22,183 bases of DNA from CAYPQL01 sp964412905 (lineage in GTDB: Bacteria; Patescibacteriota; Minisyncoccia; JAHIHE01; JAGLIN01). Shown in pieces: positions 6,505 through 14,023 of this stretch. The notes below the pieces were generated by a model. That model searched no databases, had not been told where the DNA came from, and saw only the letters and a list, made by a program, of their open reading frames with translations. The translations under genes and the position numbers were made by a program. The stretch covers positions 1-22,183 of the forward strand of contig CAYPQL010000025.1 in NCBI GenBank assembly GCA_964412905.1. The letters are read 5' to 3'. Each line of letters opens with the position of its first letter. Position 1 is the first letter of the stretch.

Positions 6505-6538
6505 AAATTCCCTGCATATTTTTATGGAGGGATTTTTT
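6505..6538 (+). terminator. Intrinsic terminator after HU
   Basis: TCCCT (6509-6513) pairs with AGGGA (6528-6532), extended by CAT/ATG inside and AA/TT outside with small mismatches, and is followed by six T. Confidence 0.65.
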
Positions 6539-6613
6539 GTTTATATTTGCTAATGACATAATTATGTTAAAATGTTAGAATGTTTATATGTAAAATGTTA
6601 AAATAAATTATTT

Positions 6614-7744
6614 ATGAGAATCGGAATTGACGCGAGAACTATTGAAAAATCAAAAACGGGCGTGGGCAGGTATTTGTCTAATTTGCTGAGGTTTTGGAAA
6701 GACAATAAAGATAATGAATTTTATTTGTATTTCAAGGATGAAATTCCGGAAGATAGCTTTTTGAAAAGCGATAATTTCAAGCTGAGATTGTTGAAAAATC
6801 CTTTTGGCTTTTCCAGCAATTTTTTCTTCCAGCATTTTTTATTGCCGTATAACCTCGCGAAAGATAAAGCCGACTTTTTCTTTTCCCCGTTTTATCTGAA
6901 GCCTTTTTATTGTCCGGTGAAATCTTCAATAGTCCTGCACGACATATCTTATGAAGCGCATCCGGAATGGTTTGATTTCAAAAGCCAGTTTATCTTGCGG
7001 ATATTGTCCAAATATTCAGCGAAAACCGCGGACAAAATCTTTACAGTTTCAAATTATAGCAAAAACGAGATCGTAAAATATTACAAAATTAATCCTGAAA
7101 AAATAACAGTAACTTATTTGGCGCCGGATAGCGGCTTTGCAAAGATAAATAACGAAGAAAAAATAAGGGCGTTAAAGGAGAAATATAATTTAAACGGCAA
7201 ATTTATTTTATCCGTCGGTTCAATTTTCAATCGTCGACACATTCCGGAAATAATTGAAGCGTTTGAAGAACTGGCTTTGAAATATGGCAACTATCAGCTT
7301 TTAATAATCGGCCAAAACCACACGCATCCTTTTCTTGATATAGATGAAAAAATAAAAATCGCCAATCAGAGGCTTGGCAGAAACGGAATTGTCAGATTGG
7401 ATTACGCAAGCGACGAAGAATTGACGGTTTTTTATAGCTCCTGCTTTTTAAATATATATCTATCTGATTATGAAGGCTTCGGCCTGCCAATCGTTGAAGC
7501 GCAATTTTTTGGCAAACCGGTGATTACAAGCTATAATAGCTCATTGATTGAAGTAGGGGATAATTCAGTGGAGTTTGTGAAAAATAATACGACCGAGGAA
7601 ATTTATGAAAGTCTGGAGAAAATTATTTCCGACGAAAAATATAGAAATAATTTGGTTAGATTGAGTGATGAGAATATAAAAAGATTTAGCTGGGGGAGAT
7701 GCGCGGAGGAGACGATGGAAAAGATAGAATTGTTAAATTGTTAA
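6614..7744 (+). CDS. GT4-family glycosyltransferase
   Basis: This 376-aa protein has the two-Rossmann GT-B layout of group 1 (GT4) glycosyltransferases, which add a sugar from a nucleotide-sugar to a growing envelope glycan at the inner membrane face. The acceptor-side domain starts MRIGIDARTIEKSKTGVGRY with the glycine-rich loop. The donor-side domain starts at FILSVGSIFNRRHI. The E-x7-E donor motif is DYEGFGLPIVEAQ with E287 and E295. It lies 14 bases before the O-antigen ligase-like gene, the two being joined by a short tandem repeat that reaches into its last codons. Together with the later LCP gene it points to cell-surface polysaccharide synthesis. The sugar specificity cannot be told. 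Confidence 0.93.
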   Translation: MRIGIDARTIEKSKTGVGRYLSNLLRFWKDNKDNEFYLYFKDEIPEDSFLKSDNFKLRLLKNPFGFSSNFFFQHFLLPYNLAKDKADFFFSPFYLKPFYCPVKSSIVLHDISYEAHPEWFDFKSQFILRILSKYSAKTADKIFTVSNYSKNEIVKYYKINPEKITVTYLAPDSGFAKINNEEKIRALKEKYNLNGKFILSVGSIFNRRHIPEIIEAFEELALKYGNYQLLIIGQNHTHPFLDIDEKIKIANQRLGRNGIVRLDYASDEELTVFYSSCFLNIYLSDYEGFGLPIVEAQFFGKPVITSYNSSLIEVGDNSVEFVKNNTTEEIYESLEKIISDEKYRNNLVRLSDENIKRFSWGRCAEETMEKIELLNC

Positions 7745-7759
7745 ATTGTTAAATTGTTA
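7730..7759. repeat. Octamer tandem repeat TTGTTAAA
   Basis: Three perfect TTGTTAAA units (7730-7753) and a partial fourth span the end of the glycosyltransferase gene, its stop codon and the gap up to the next ATG. The last codons (LLNC and stop) come from the repeat, so its copy number may set both the C-terminus and the gene spacing. Confidence 0.8.
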
Positions 7760-9531
7760 TGTCAACTATTAAATCAATCTTACTCTCCGAAATTATTCTT
7801 GTTTTGGCTATGATCGCGGGAATTGTTCCGCAGGAGTTTTCGTATTTGATTCTTGTTTTGTTAATAATAAGCTTTATCAAATTAAGCCTTTTGGATTCTT
7901 TGAAGTTGTTCATTTTATCCGTTCCGTTTTTCACGGCGCTTCCGGCAAACGCGTTTTCGGATTCAATGAGTGTGTGGAGAGTTTTGATTTTAGTTTTGTT
8001 TTTGAAGGTGGTTTGGGGGAAGTATAAATTTTATTATTCTAATAAAAGTTGTCATCCTGAATTTATTTCAGGATCTGCCGGCAATAAAAGTTTAGCGTAT
8101 TTTAGATTCATAAGACAAAGTATAAAGAGAATAAGTATAAGTGGCGGTAATATACGAAAGATCCTGAAACAAGTTCAGGATGACAAAATTGAATTTAATG
8201 GCAGTTATAATAAATTATTTCTTTTAATAATATTATTTTTCACCATCGCCACCCTCTCTCTAATTTTCGCTCAAAGCCCCGGGGCGGGGGTGAAAAAACT
8301 TTTGTTTTTCGCGAATATATTTCTTCTTTTTCCAATCATAATTTACGCGATAAAAAAAGAAAGTGATTTAAGGGAAATTTTGAAAGCTGTTTTTTGCTCT
8401 TCCGTTATAATCGTGTCTATCGGCTATTTTCAATTCTTGTCCACCTTCATAATAACCCTCTCGCAGTTTTGGGATTTTTGGACGAACAATGTCATCAAGG
8501 CGTTTTACGGTCAAAACTTAAGCTACCTTTTGAGCTACAGCAACACTTGGTTTTCCTATTATGACGTTCTTCCGCCGACGCTGCGGATGTTTTCCGTTAT
8601 GCCCGATTCCCATTCGTTCGCGATGCTCGTTACAATTTCCATGCCGGCCGTTTTGTCTCTCCTGTTTTATTGCGGAAGAGGAAAGCGGAAAAAGTATTTA
8701 TCCATTGCATTAATATTTTTTCTTCTGTCTATTTATTTATCCGGTTCCCGCGGCGTTTGGGTAGGAAGCGCTTTTGCCTTGATGGCCGGCGTATATTTGT
8801 TTATAGTTTCTTCAGAAAGAGAGAAAAACAATTCCAGCTTGAAAAAAATCCGTTTTATAGTTTTAGAATTTATAAAATTGTTAAAAAGCAAAGTAGGATT
8901 TAAATTAAGTGGAGAAAATAATTCCAAACATTATGCGAAGCTGATAGCTTCTTCCGTTGTTTTATTTTTTGTCCTGATGCCCGTTTCCAGCCTTATTTTA
9001 AGGCAAAATCAAGAAACTCAAATTATGAAAAGCGGCATAAATTTAAGCGCGGAAGAAAGGGGAAAGTTTTCAATGTTTGAAAGAGCTTTTTCAAGCTCTG
9101 ATTTTTCCGAGACATCGAATATGGGGCGCCTTCAAATTTGGCGAGAAACATTGTTTTCCATCGGAAGCCATCCGTTTTTGGGAGTTGGGTTTGGAAATTT
9201 TAATTATGTTTTGGAGCAGAACGAATCGGCTCTCAAAAAAGGCTCTTCGGCGCACAGCATCTATTTAGACATAGCTTCCGAAGTTGGAATTTATGGATTG
9301 ATGGTTTTCCTGTTTTTGATCGCGTTCATTCTGGAATCGTCTTATCATCTTTATTTTAGACTGCAAAAAACATATTTGAAAATATTCGCCGGATCATTTT
9401 TTGTGTATTTTTCATGGGTCTGCGCCTACGGCATTTTTGATGTCGTGATTTTTAATGATAAGGTTTTAATGATAATTGCCATAATGATTGGATTATTGTA
9501 TTCTTTAAATCGCGCGGATCAAGAGGTTTAA
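7759..9531 (+). CDS. O-antigen ligase/polymerase-like membrane protein (Wzy_C) with an in-frame repeat insertion
   Basis: This 590-aa protein has about a dozen hydrophobic helices and the periplasmic loop of the Wzy_C (O-antigen ligase/polymerase) family: LSGSRGVWVG, then GRLQIWRETLF, SHPFLGVGFGNF and SAHSIYLDIASEVGIYGL. These enzymes join or polymerise lipid-linked glycans outside the membrane. Residues about 97-143 (SCHPEFISGS to KQVQDDK) are encoded by a 138-bp palindromic element (8049-8186). The insert is a multiple of three and free of stops, and sits in a loop between helices. Without it the protein would be about 544 aa. Codon use is otherwise like that of its neighbours. It is probably in an operon with the upstream glycosyltransferase. 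Confidence 0.88.
   Translation: MSTIKSILLSEIILVLAMIAGIVPQEFSYLILVLLIISFIKLSLLDSLKLFILSVPFFTALPANAFSDSMSVWRVLILVLFLKVVWGKYKFYYSNKSCHPEFISGSAGNKSLAYFRFIRQSIKRISISGGNIRKILKQVQDDKIEFNGSYNKLFLLIILFFTIATLSLIFAQSPGAGVKKLLFFANIFLLFPIIIYAIKKESDLREILKAVFCSSVIIVSIGYFQFLSTFIITLSQFWDFWTNNVIKAFYGQNLSYLLSYSNTWFSYYDVLPPTLRMFSVMPDSHSFAMLVTISMPAVLSLLFYCGRGKRKKYLSIALIFFLLSIYLSGSRGVWVGSAFALMAGVYLFIVSSEREKNNSSLKKIRFIVLEFIKLLKSKVGFKLSGENNSKHYAKLIASSVVLFFVLMPVSSLILRQNQETQIMKSGINLSAEERGKFSMFERAFSSSDFSETSNMGRLQIWRETLFSIGSHPFLGVGFGNFNYVLEQNESALKKGSSAHSIYLDIASEVGIYGLMVFLFLIAFILESSYHLYFRLQKTYLKIFAGSFFVYFSWVCAYGIFDVVIFNDKVLMIIAIMIGLLYSLNRADQEV
8049..8186. repeat. Palindromic element inserted in frame in the O-antigen ligase-like gene
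   Basis: The ends TTGTCATCCTGAA and TTCAGGATGACAA are perfect inverted repeats. A second perfect pair lies inside (TTTCAGGATC at 8066-8075 and GATCCTGAAA at 8160-8169). The length is 138 bp, exactly 46 codons. The encoded CHPEFISGS and LKQVQDDK are peptides I recognise as products of widespread GTCAT-type intergenic repeats read through in many bacterial genomes. Confidence 0.9.
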
Positions 9532-9615
9532 TTTATTGTTGTGCTATTTTGCTTTGATAATTCCACTTTTATAAATTTAAAAAAATATCCTGAAGATATT
9601 GTTTATTGAGATAAA

Positions 9616-9643
9616 CTGGATTCCCGCCTTCGCGGGAATGACA
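9616..9643. repeat. Half-element hairpin with ATTCCCGC stem
   Basis: ATTCCCGC (9620-9627) pairs with GCGGGAAT (9632-9639) across a four-base loop and is followed by GACA. It resembles one arm of the widespread GTCATTCCCGCG-type dispersed repeats. The rest of the gap 9532-9786 is AT-rich, with loose TGTTTA repeats at 9682-9710 and TATAAT at 9772-9777 just before the LCP gene. Confidence 0.65.
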
Positions 9644-9786
9644 AAAAAACGGGATTGTTTAAGCAAGTCGGTATAAATTGTTCTATTGTTAAAATGTTTA
9701 TATGTTTAAATGATCCTTCCTCTTTACATATCTTCAAAAAAATGAGAGAATAACCGTATAAAATTAATATTTATAATTTAATTCCA

Positions 9787-10926
9787 ATGGCATATTATCC
9801 TCCGGAAAAACAATTTGATGTCCGCGAAATTATCAATCAGGAAGGCAATAATTATCATAGTCCGAAAGCGGAACGGCCGAGAAAAAAAAAGAAATTTTCA
9901 TTTAAAAAATTAATTACCGGTTTCGCGGCTGTCGGCTTGCTCGTTTTGTTTTCGGGCGGGTATATGGCTTATAAAGCGAATTCAACTTTTGACAAAATAA
10001 CCGGCGAGCGGAATTCCGTCATAAAAAGTTTCATCAGGATGCTTCCGTTTGGAAATAATTTTTTTCAAATTCTGCCGATAGAAACGGAAACTTCCACGAT
10101 TGATAAATTGAAAAATAATGAGCTGGACAGGCTGAATGTTTTGATACTTGGAATCAGAGGCGTTAATGATCCGAACGGCGGGCTTTTGACGGATACGATA
10201 ATGATCGCCAGCATTGAGCCTAAAACGGGGAAAACCGCCCTGATTTCCATTCCGAGAGATTTGTATGTTGACATTCCTTATCAAGACAATAAAAATAAAA
10301 TCAATGAAGCTTATGTTGACGGAATAAAAAACGGCGATTGGAAAGATGGCTTAAAATACAGCGAAAAAGCGGTTTCCAGCGTTACGGGTTTGGATATTCA
10401 TTATGCCGCAAGCATTGATTTTGAAGCATTCAAGGAAATAATAGACACATTGGGCGGAGTGAAAATAACATTGGACAAGCCGTTCTCGGAGAAAAATCAA
10501 TTTGAAGAAGGCGTGATTAATCTTCCCGCCGGAAGCCAGATAATTGATGGGGATACGGCTTTGCTTTTTGCGAGAGCCAGATTCAGCACCAGCGATTTTG
10601 ACAGAGCAAAACGGCAGCAGCAGCTTTTACTGGCGGTGAAAGACAAGGCTTTTAGTTTGGGAGTCGCTTCTAATCCCGTAAAAATAATTTCAATTTTGAA
10701 TTCTTTGGGAAATCATGTAAAAACAGACGCCGAATTATGGGAAATTCAAGAACTGGCGTCATTGTTTCGGAAAATAGAAATTAAAGACGCGCAAAAAAAA
10801 GTTTTTGACACCAGCGAGGAAGGCCTTCTGTTTGCTTCAAGAGACGCGAACGGCTCATACATACTTTTGCCCGAAGGCGGAAATTTTGATAGAATAAAAG
10901 AGGCCTGCAGGGATATATTTAATTAG
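9787..10926 (+). CDS. LytR-CpsA-Psr (LCP) family protein
   Basis: LCP proteins transfer lipid-linked glycopolymers onto peptidoglycan or other cell-wall acceptors. This 379-aa protein has a cytoplasmic N-terminal tail with a basic patch (RPRKKKKFSFKK, about 31-41), one membrane helix (about 42-62) and an extracytoplasmic LCP domain. Family motifs are NVLILGIRG, LLTDTIMIASIEP, SIPRDLYVDIP and FARARFSTSDFDRAKRQQQL, which include the Asp and Arg residues that bind the pyrophosphate-lipid substrate. Together with the upstream glycosyltransferase and Wzy_C protein it completes a set for making and attaching a surface polysaccharide. Confidence 0.94.
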   Translation: MAYYPPEKQFDVREIINQEGNNYHSPKAERPRKKKKFSFKKLITGFAAVGLLVLFSGGYMAYKANSTFDKITGERNSVIKSFIRMLPFGNNFFQILPIETETSTIDKLKNNELDRLNVLILGIRGVNDPNGGLLTDTIMIASIEPKTGKTALISIPRDLYVDIPYQDNKNKINEAYVDGIKNGDWKDGLKYSEKAVSSVTGLDIHYAASIDFEAFKEIIDTLGGVKITLDKPFSEKNQFEEGVINLPAGSQIIDGDTALLFARARFSTSDFDRAKRQQQLLLAVKDKAFSLGVASNPVKIISILNSLGNHVKTDAELWEIQELASLFRKIEIKDAQKKVFDTSEEGLLFASRDANGSYILLPEGGNFDRIKEACRDIFN

Positions 10927-10927
10927 G

Positions 10928-10953
10928 TAATTTGTAATTTGTAATTTGTAATT
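10928..10953. repeat. Heptamer tandem repeat TAATTTG
   Basis: Three perfect TAATTTG units and a partial fourth start directly after the LCP stop codon. Confidence 0.8.
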
Positions 10954-10986
10954 AACCGTTAAATAATTTCAATATTCGCTGTTATA

Positions 10987-11132
10987 GCTCCCCCTGATAA
11001 GGGGGTCGGGGGGTTTGAAAACAGAACAAGTCGTAATAATAAGAGAAATCAAGAAGACGCTTCAACTTTTTAGCTTTGATTTGTTATTCCGCGATTTTTC
11101 TCAACCCCCCAGCCCCCATTATCAGGGGGAGC
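10987..11132. repeat. 146-bp inverted-repeat element with GCTCCCCCTGATAA ends
   Basis: The left end GCTCCCCCTGATAAGGGGG (from 10987) is the reverse complement, with few differences, of the right end CCCCCATTATCAGGGGGAGC (to 11132). The two flanking G-runs (GGGGGG and CCCCCC) also pair. The interior holds no gene. An apparent plus-strand frame through it is an artefact. It fills most of the gap between the LCP and protease genes. Confidence 0.85.
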
Positions 11133-11192
11133 AATCATATTGCGTTTGCGCGAAGTTTAGCCAACCATCAAAAATAATTTTTATTTCAAGCA

Positions 11193-12455
11193 ATGAATAA
11201 AATATCAAAAAAAATAATATTTATATTTTTAATAATCCTAACCAGTTTTAGCGCCGGCTATGCGACGAATGATCTGGTTGATTTTTTGGGAAAAAAAGGA
11301 GATGTGAAAGAATTGATAAGCGCGGCGAGCCAAGGCGGCGGAGAAAATGGCGGAGATAGTTTTTGGAATATTCTAAATAAAGAGGATAAAAATAAAACAG
11401 AAAAAGAAGTTGACTTCGGGGTTTTTTGGGAAGCTTGGAGAAAGGTGGAAGATAAATATACATTGGAGCCTTTGGATTATAAAAAAATGGTGTACGGAGC
11501 GGTTTCGGGGATGGTAAATTCTCTCGGGGATCCTTATACGACTTTTTTCACTCCGGAAGACAGAGAAGTGTTTGAGCAGGATATGAAAGGAAGTTTCAGC
11601 GGTATCGGGGCGGAAATCGGGTTTAAAGATAAATTTTTGACGATCATCGCGCCGCTTAAAGGCAGCCCGGCAGAAAGATCGGGACTTCTTTCGGGGGATA
11701 AGATATTGAAAGTTGACGAAAGGGAAATTATCGGAATGAATATAGACGAAGCCGTGAGCATTATCAGGGGAGAGAAGGGGACTAAAGTCAAACTTTTAAT
11801 AAGCAGAGACGGGCTTGATGAATTGAAAGAAATTGAAATTACCAGAGATGTGATCAAAATAGAAACCGTTGAATGGGAGCTTAAAGACGGCAATATCGCT
11901 TATATAAGAATTAGCCAATTCAAAGAAGAAACCGCCGATGAATTCAATAGCCAGATAAATAACATTCTTGTTAATGGTCCGGCGGGAATAATCGTTGATT
12001 TAAGAAACAACCCCGGCGGATATGTGAATATTTTGGAGGATATCGCCGGCAGATTTTTGAACAGAGGAGATGTAATTTTTACTGAAGATTTTGGCAATGG
12101 CAAAAAAGAAGTCTACAAGGCGGAGGGAGATAATAAATTCAAAGACATTCCGGTCGTGATTTTGATAAACGAAGGATCCGCCAGCGCGTCCGAAATTTTT
12201 GCCGGAGCGCTGAAAGACAATAACGGCGCGAAGCTGGTCGGCAAAACGACTTTCGGAAAAGGACTGGTCCAGGAAATGCAAAATCTCAAAGACGGATCCG
12301 CTCTAAAAATCACAATCGCCAGATGGCTCACGCCAAGCGGAATTGATATAAATAAAGAAGGAATAAAACCCGACTATGAAGTGGAAATGACTTTGGAAGA
12401 CTACGAAAAAAACAGAGATCCGCAGCTGGAGAAAGCGATGGAATTGTTTAAGTAA
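11193..12455 (+). CDS. ctpA: Carboxy-terminal processing protease (S41 family)
   Basis: S41A proteases cleave exported proteins from the C-terminus using a Ser-Lys dyad. The 420-aa product starts with a membrane or signal segment (KIIFIFLIILTSFSAGYATN). A helical region with YGAVSGMVNSLGDPYTTFFT follows, then a PDZ domain (GIGAEIGFKDKFLTI to GDKILKVD) and the protease core. The core shows GIIVDLRNNPGG, then NEGSASASEIFAGAL, and GKTTFGKGLVQ. From spacing, the catalytic residues are S331 and K356, 25 apart as in the family. The EamA-like gene follows by 10 bases and is probably cotranscribed. The substrate is unknown; lipoproteins or cell-wall hydrolases are common targets. Confidence 0.96.
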   Translation: MNKISKKIIFIFLIILTSFSAGYATNDLVDFLGKKGDVKELISAASQGGGENGGDSFWNILNKEDKNKTEKEVDFGVFWEAWRKVEDKYTLEPLDYKKMVYGAVSGMVNSLGDPYTTFFTPEDREVFEQDMKGSFSGIGAEIGFKDKFLTIIAPLKGSPAERSGLLSGDKILKVDEREIIGMNIDEAVSIIRGEKGTKVKLLISRDGLDELKEIEITRDVIKIETVEWELKDGNIAYIRISQFKEETADEFNSQINNILVNGPAGIIVDLRNNPGGYVNILEDIAGRFLNRGDVIFTEDFGNGKKEVYKAEGDNKFKDIPVVILINEGSASASEIFAGALKDNNGAKLVGKTTFGKGLVQEMQNLKDGSALKITIARWLTPSGIDINKEGIKPDYEVEMTLEDYEKNRDPQLEKAMELFK

Positions 12456-12465
12456 ATATATAAAT

Positions 12466-12900
12466 ATGAATAACTCAGGACTTGCCTTTGCTATAGGCGC
12501 GGCGATTATTTGGGGGCTGGTTTATACTCTTGATCAGAAAGTTTTGGCAAAAACTTCGCCGTTATGTTTGTTGTTTTTGGGTTCTTTAATAACCGCCATA
12601 ATAACTCTTCCGATAGTTTTATCAAATTGGGCATCCATCAAACCCATAATATCTTCTAATGGCAGGCAAATTTTATACCTGATTATAGCGGCGCAAGTTT
12701 TGGGAACGCTTGCAAACTTTTGTATTTTTTCCAGTATTCAAAAACTGGGAGCTCCCATTGCTTCAATATTTGAAATCGCTTATCCGTTTTTTGTCGCGAT
12801 ATTTACTATGATTTTATTCGGAGGAAGCCTTAATATATATTTCTGGATCGGAGCGCTGCTGATGTTTTTCGGTGGAGTGATTATTATAAGGTTTAGTTGA
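12466..12900 (+). CDS. Half-size EamA/DMT-family transporter
   Basis: This 144-aa protein has about five hydrophobic helices and one EamA domain. It opens with LAFAIGAAIIWGLVYTLDQK, which holds the family's early Trp-Gly, and ends with the EIAYPFFVAIFTMILFGG and ALLMFFGGVIIIRF block. Full drug/metabolite transporters have two such domains in about 300 aa, so this one probably works as a dimer, as small multidrug-type proteins do. It follows the protease gene by only 10 bases. The substrate is unknown, and a truncated paralog is less likely because both ends look complete. Confidence 0.85.
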   Translation: MNNSGLAFAIGAAIIWGLVYTLDQKVLAKTSPLCLLFLGSLITAIITLPIVLSNWASIKPIISSNGRQILYLIIAAQVLGTLANFCIFSSIQKLGAPIASIFEIAYPFFVAIFTMILFGGSLNIYFWIGALLMFFGGVIIIRFS

Positions 12901-12952
12901 TTTTTGTTCAGAACTTTGATCTTTTTCTAACATACATTATGTTTATACAGCT

Positions 12953-13228
12953 ATGAAAAAACTGGTAAAAATAATAGTGTCCGGCAAGGTTCAGGGAGTT
13001 TTCTACAGGGCTAACGCGAAAAGAAAGGCGGAAGAGCTTGATCTGAAAGGCTGGGTTAAAAATACTTCTGATAATAAAGTAGAAATTCTAGCGGAAGGGG
13101 AAGAGGATAAATTGAGAGAAATGATAAAATGGTGCTATAATGGTTCAAGCGTGGCGACCGTCGATAAAGTTGAGGAGGCTTGGATGGAAGCTGAAAAAAA
13201 ATTTGATAAATTTGAAATAATAGTGTAG
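12953..13228 (+). CDS. acyP: Acylphosphatase
   Basis: Acylphosphatase hydrolyses acyl phosphates such as acetyl phosphate or 1,3-bisphosphoglycerate. The 91-aa product matches the family length and carries the signature VSGKVQGVFYRANAKRKA with the phosphate-binding R19, followed by GWVKNTSDNKVEILAEG with the catalytic N37. All key residues are present. It stands alone between the EamA and L9 genes, with no clear ribosome binding site. In the gap to rplI (13229-13312) I see only AT-rich sequence with an ATTA repeat. Confidence 0.95.
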   Translation: MKKLVKIIVSGKVQGVFYRANAKRKAEELDLKGWVKNTSDNKVEILAEGEEDKLREMIKWCYNGSSVATVDKVEEAWMEAEKKFDKFEIIV

Positions 13229-13312
13229 AATGATAAAGAAGAACAGACTTATTAAAAGTAATGGAGGGCTTTTTCTATAAATTAATTAATTAAGCCAGTA
13301 AGAAATAAAGCT

Positions 13313-13759
13313 ATGAAAGTAATACTCACAAAAGACGCGCAGAATTTGGGGAGCGCCGGCGATGTTAAGGATGTGGCCGATGGTTATGCCAGGAATTTTT
13401 TAATTCCGGGCGGGTATGCGAATATCGCGACTAGTTCCGCGATCAAGCAGTCGGAAGAAATAAAAATAAAAAAAGCCAAACAAGCGGAAGAGGAATTAAA
13501 AACGGCGGAAGAGCTGTCCGGCAAGTTGGAGGGAGTGTCCGTGAAAGTCGCGGCAAAAGCCGACGAGTCGGGAAAACTTTACGCGGCGGTAAAGAGCGAG
13601 GAAATTTCAAAGAGCCTTGCCGCTGATGGATTCAATGTGGACAAAAACAAAATTGTTATTAAAGAGCCGATAAAAGAAATCGGCGAATATGAAGTGATTG
13701 TCGCTCTGGAACATGGCCTTGAAGCCAGACTGAATTTAACGGTAGAAGCCGAGAAATAA
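13313..13759 (+). CDS. rplI: 50S ribosomal protein L9
   Basis: L9 binds 23S rRNA near the L1 stalk and reaches out of the ribosome, helping reading-frame fidelity. The 148-aa product has the usual length and layout: the N-terminal signature NLGSAGDVKDVADGYARNFL, a long charged connecting helix (about 42-75), and a C-terminal domain ending VIVALEHGLEARLNLTVEAE. Some CPR lineages are reported to lack L9, so its presence is a mild taxonomic hint, compatible with Parcubacteria. It is a single gene with its own strong terminator, rather than part of the classic rpsF-rpsR-rplI operon. Confidence 0.97.
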   Translation: MKVILTKDAQNLGSAGDVKDVADGYARNFLIPGGYANIATSSAIKQSEEIKIKKAKQAEEELKTAEELSGKLEGVSVKVAAKADESGKLYAAVKSEEISKSLAADGFNVDKNKIVIKEPIKEIGEYEVIVALEHGLEARLNLTVEAEK

Positions 13760-13788
13760 AAAATTAGGGCTTCCAGCCCTAATTTTTT
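13758..13788 (+). terminator. Intrinsic terminator after rplI
   Basis: TTAGGGCT (13764-13771) pairs perfectly with AGCCCTAA (13775-13782) across a three-base loop. A six-A run precedes and a six-T run follows. The hairpin overlaps the stop codon and may work in both directions. Confidence 0.92.
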
Positions 13789-13854
13789 GGTTAGTTGATA
13801 ATTTGGAATAGTGAAGTTATATAATTATTTTAAATTACGAAATGCTGTTTTATT

Positions 13855-13968
13855 TTGTCATCTCGAAATGAGCATCAGCGATTGAGAGATCTATAAATTA
13901 TATTTAAATCAATTATTCTTTCTATATTCTATTGTTCATAGATTTCTCGCGAGGCGCTCGAAATGACA
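13855..13968. repeat. Palindromic TGTCAT...ATGACA element upstream of pyrG
   Basis: TTGTCATCTCGAAATGAGCA at the left and GCGCTCGAAATGACA at the right are imperfect inverted ends. Inside, AGAGATCTATAAATT and ATAGATTTCTCGC also pair roughly. The left arm includes GAGCATCAGCGA, shared with the elements at 18037 and 19573 and, as its reverse complement, near the right end of 20186-20318. Confidence 0.8.
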
Positions 13969-13992
13969 TTATAGAAAATATTTTTATATAAT
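13963..13992 (+). promoter_or_regulatory. pyrG promoter using the end of the repeat element as -35
   Basis: A perfect TATAAT (13987-13992) is preceded, 18 bases upstream, by ATGACA (13963-13968), a 5 of 6 match to TTGACA. That hexamer is the right terminus of the palindromic element. Transcription would start near 13999, about 25 bases before the pyrG ATG. Confidence 0.5.
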
Positions 13993-14023
13993 CCAACCTT
14001 ACAAACTTTATAACTTATTTTTT

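Noticed and set aside
11015..11200. 61-codon plus-strand frame before the protease gene
   Set aside because: It runs through the inverted-repeat element at 10987-11132 and has no protein-like features.
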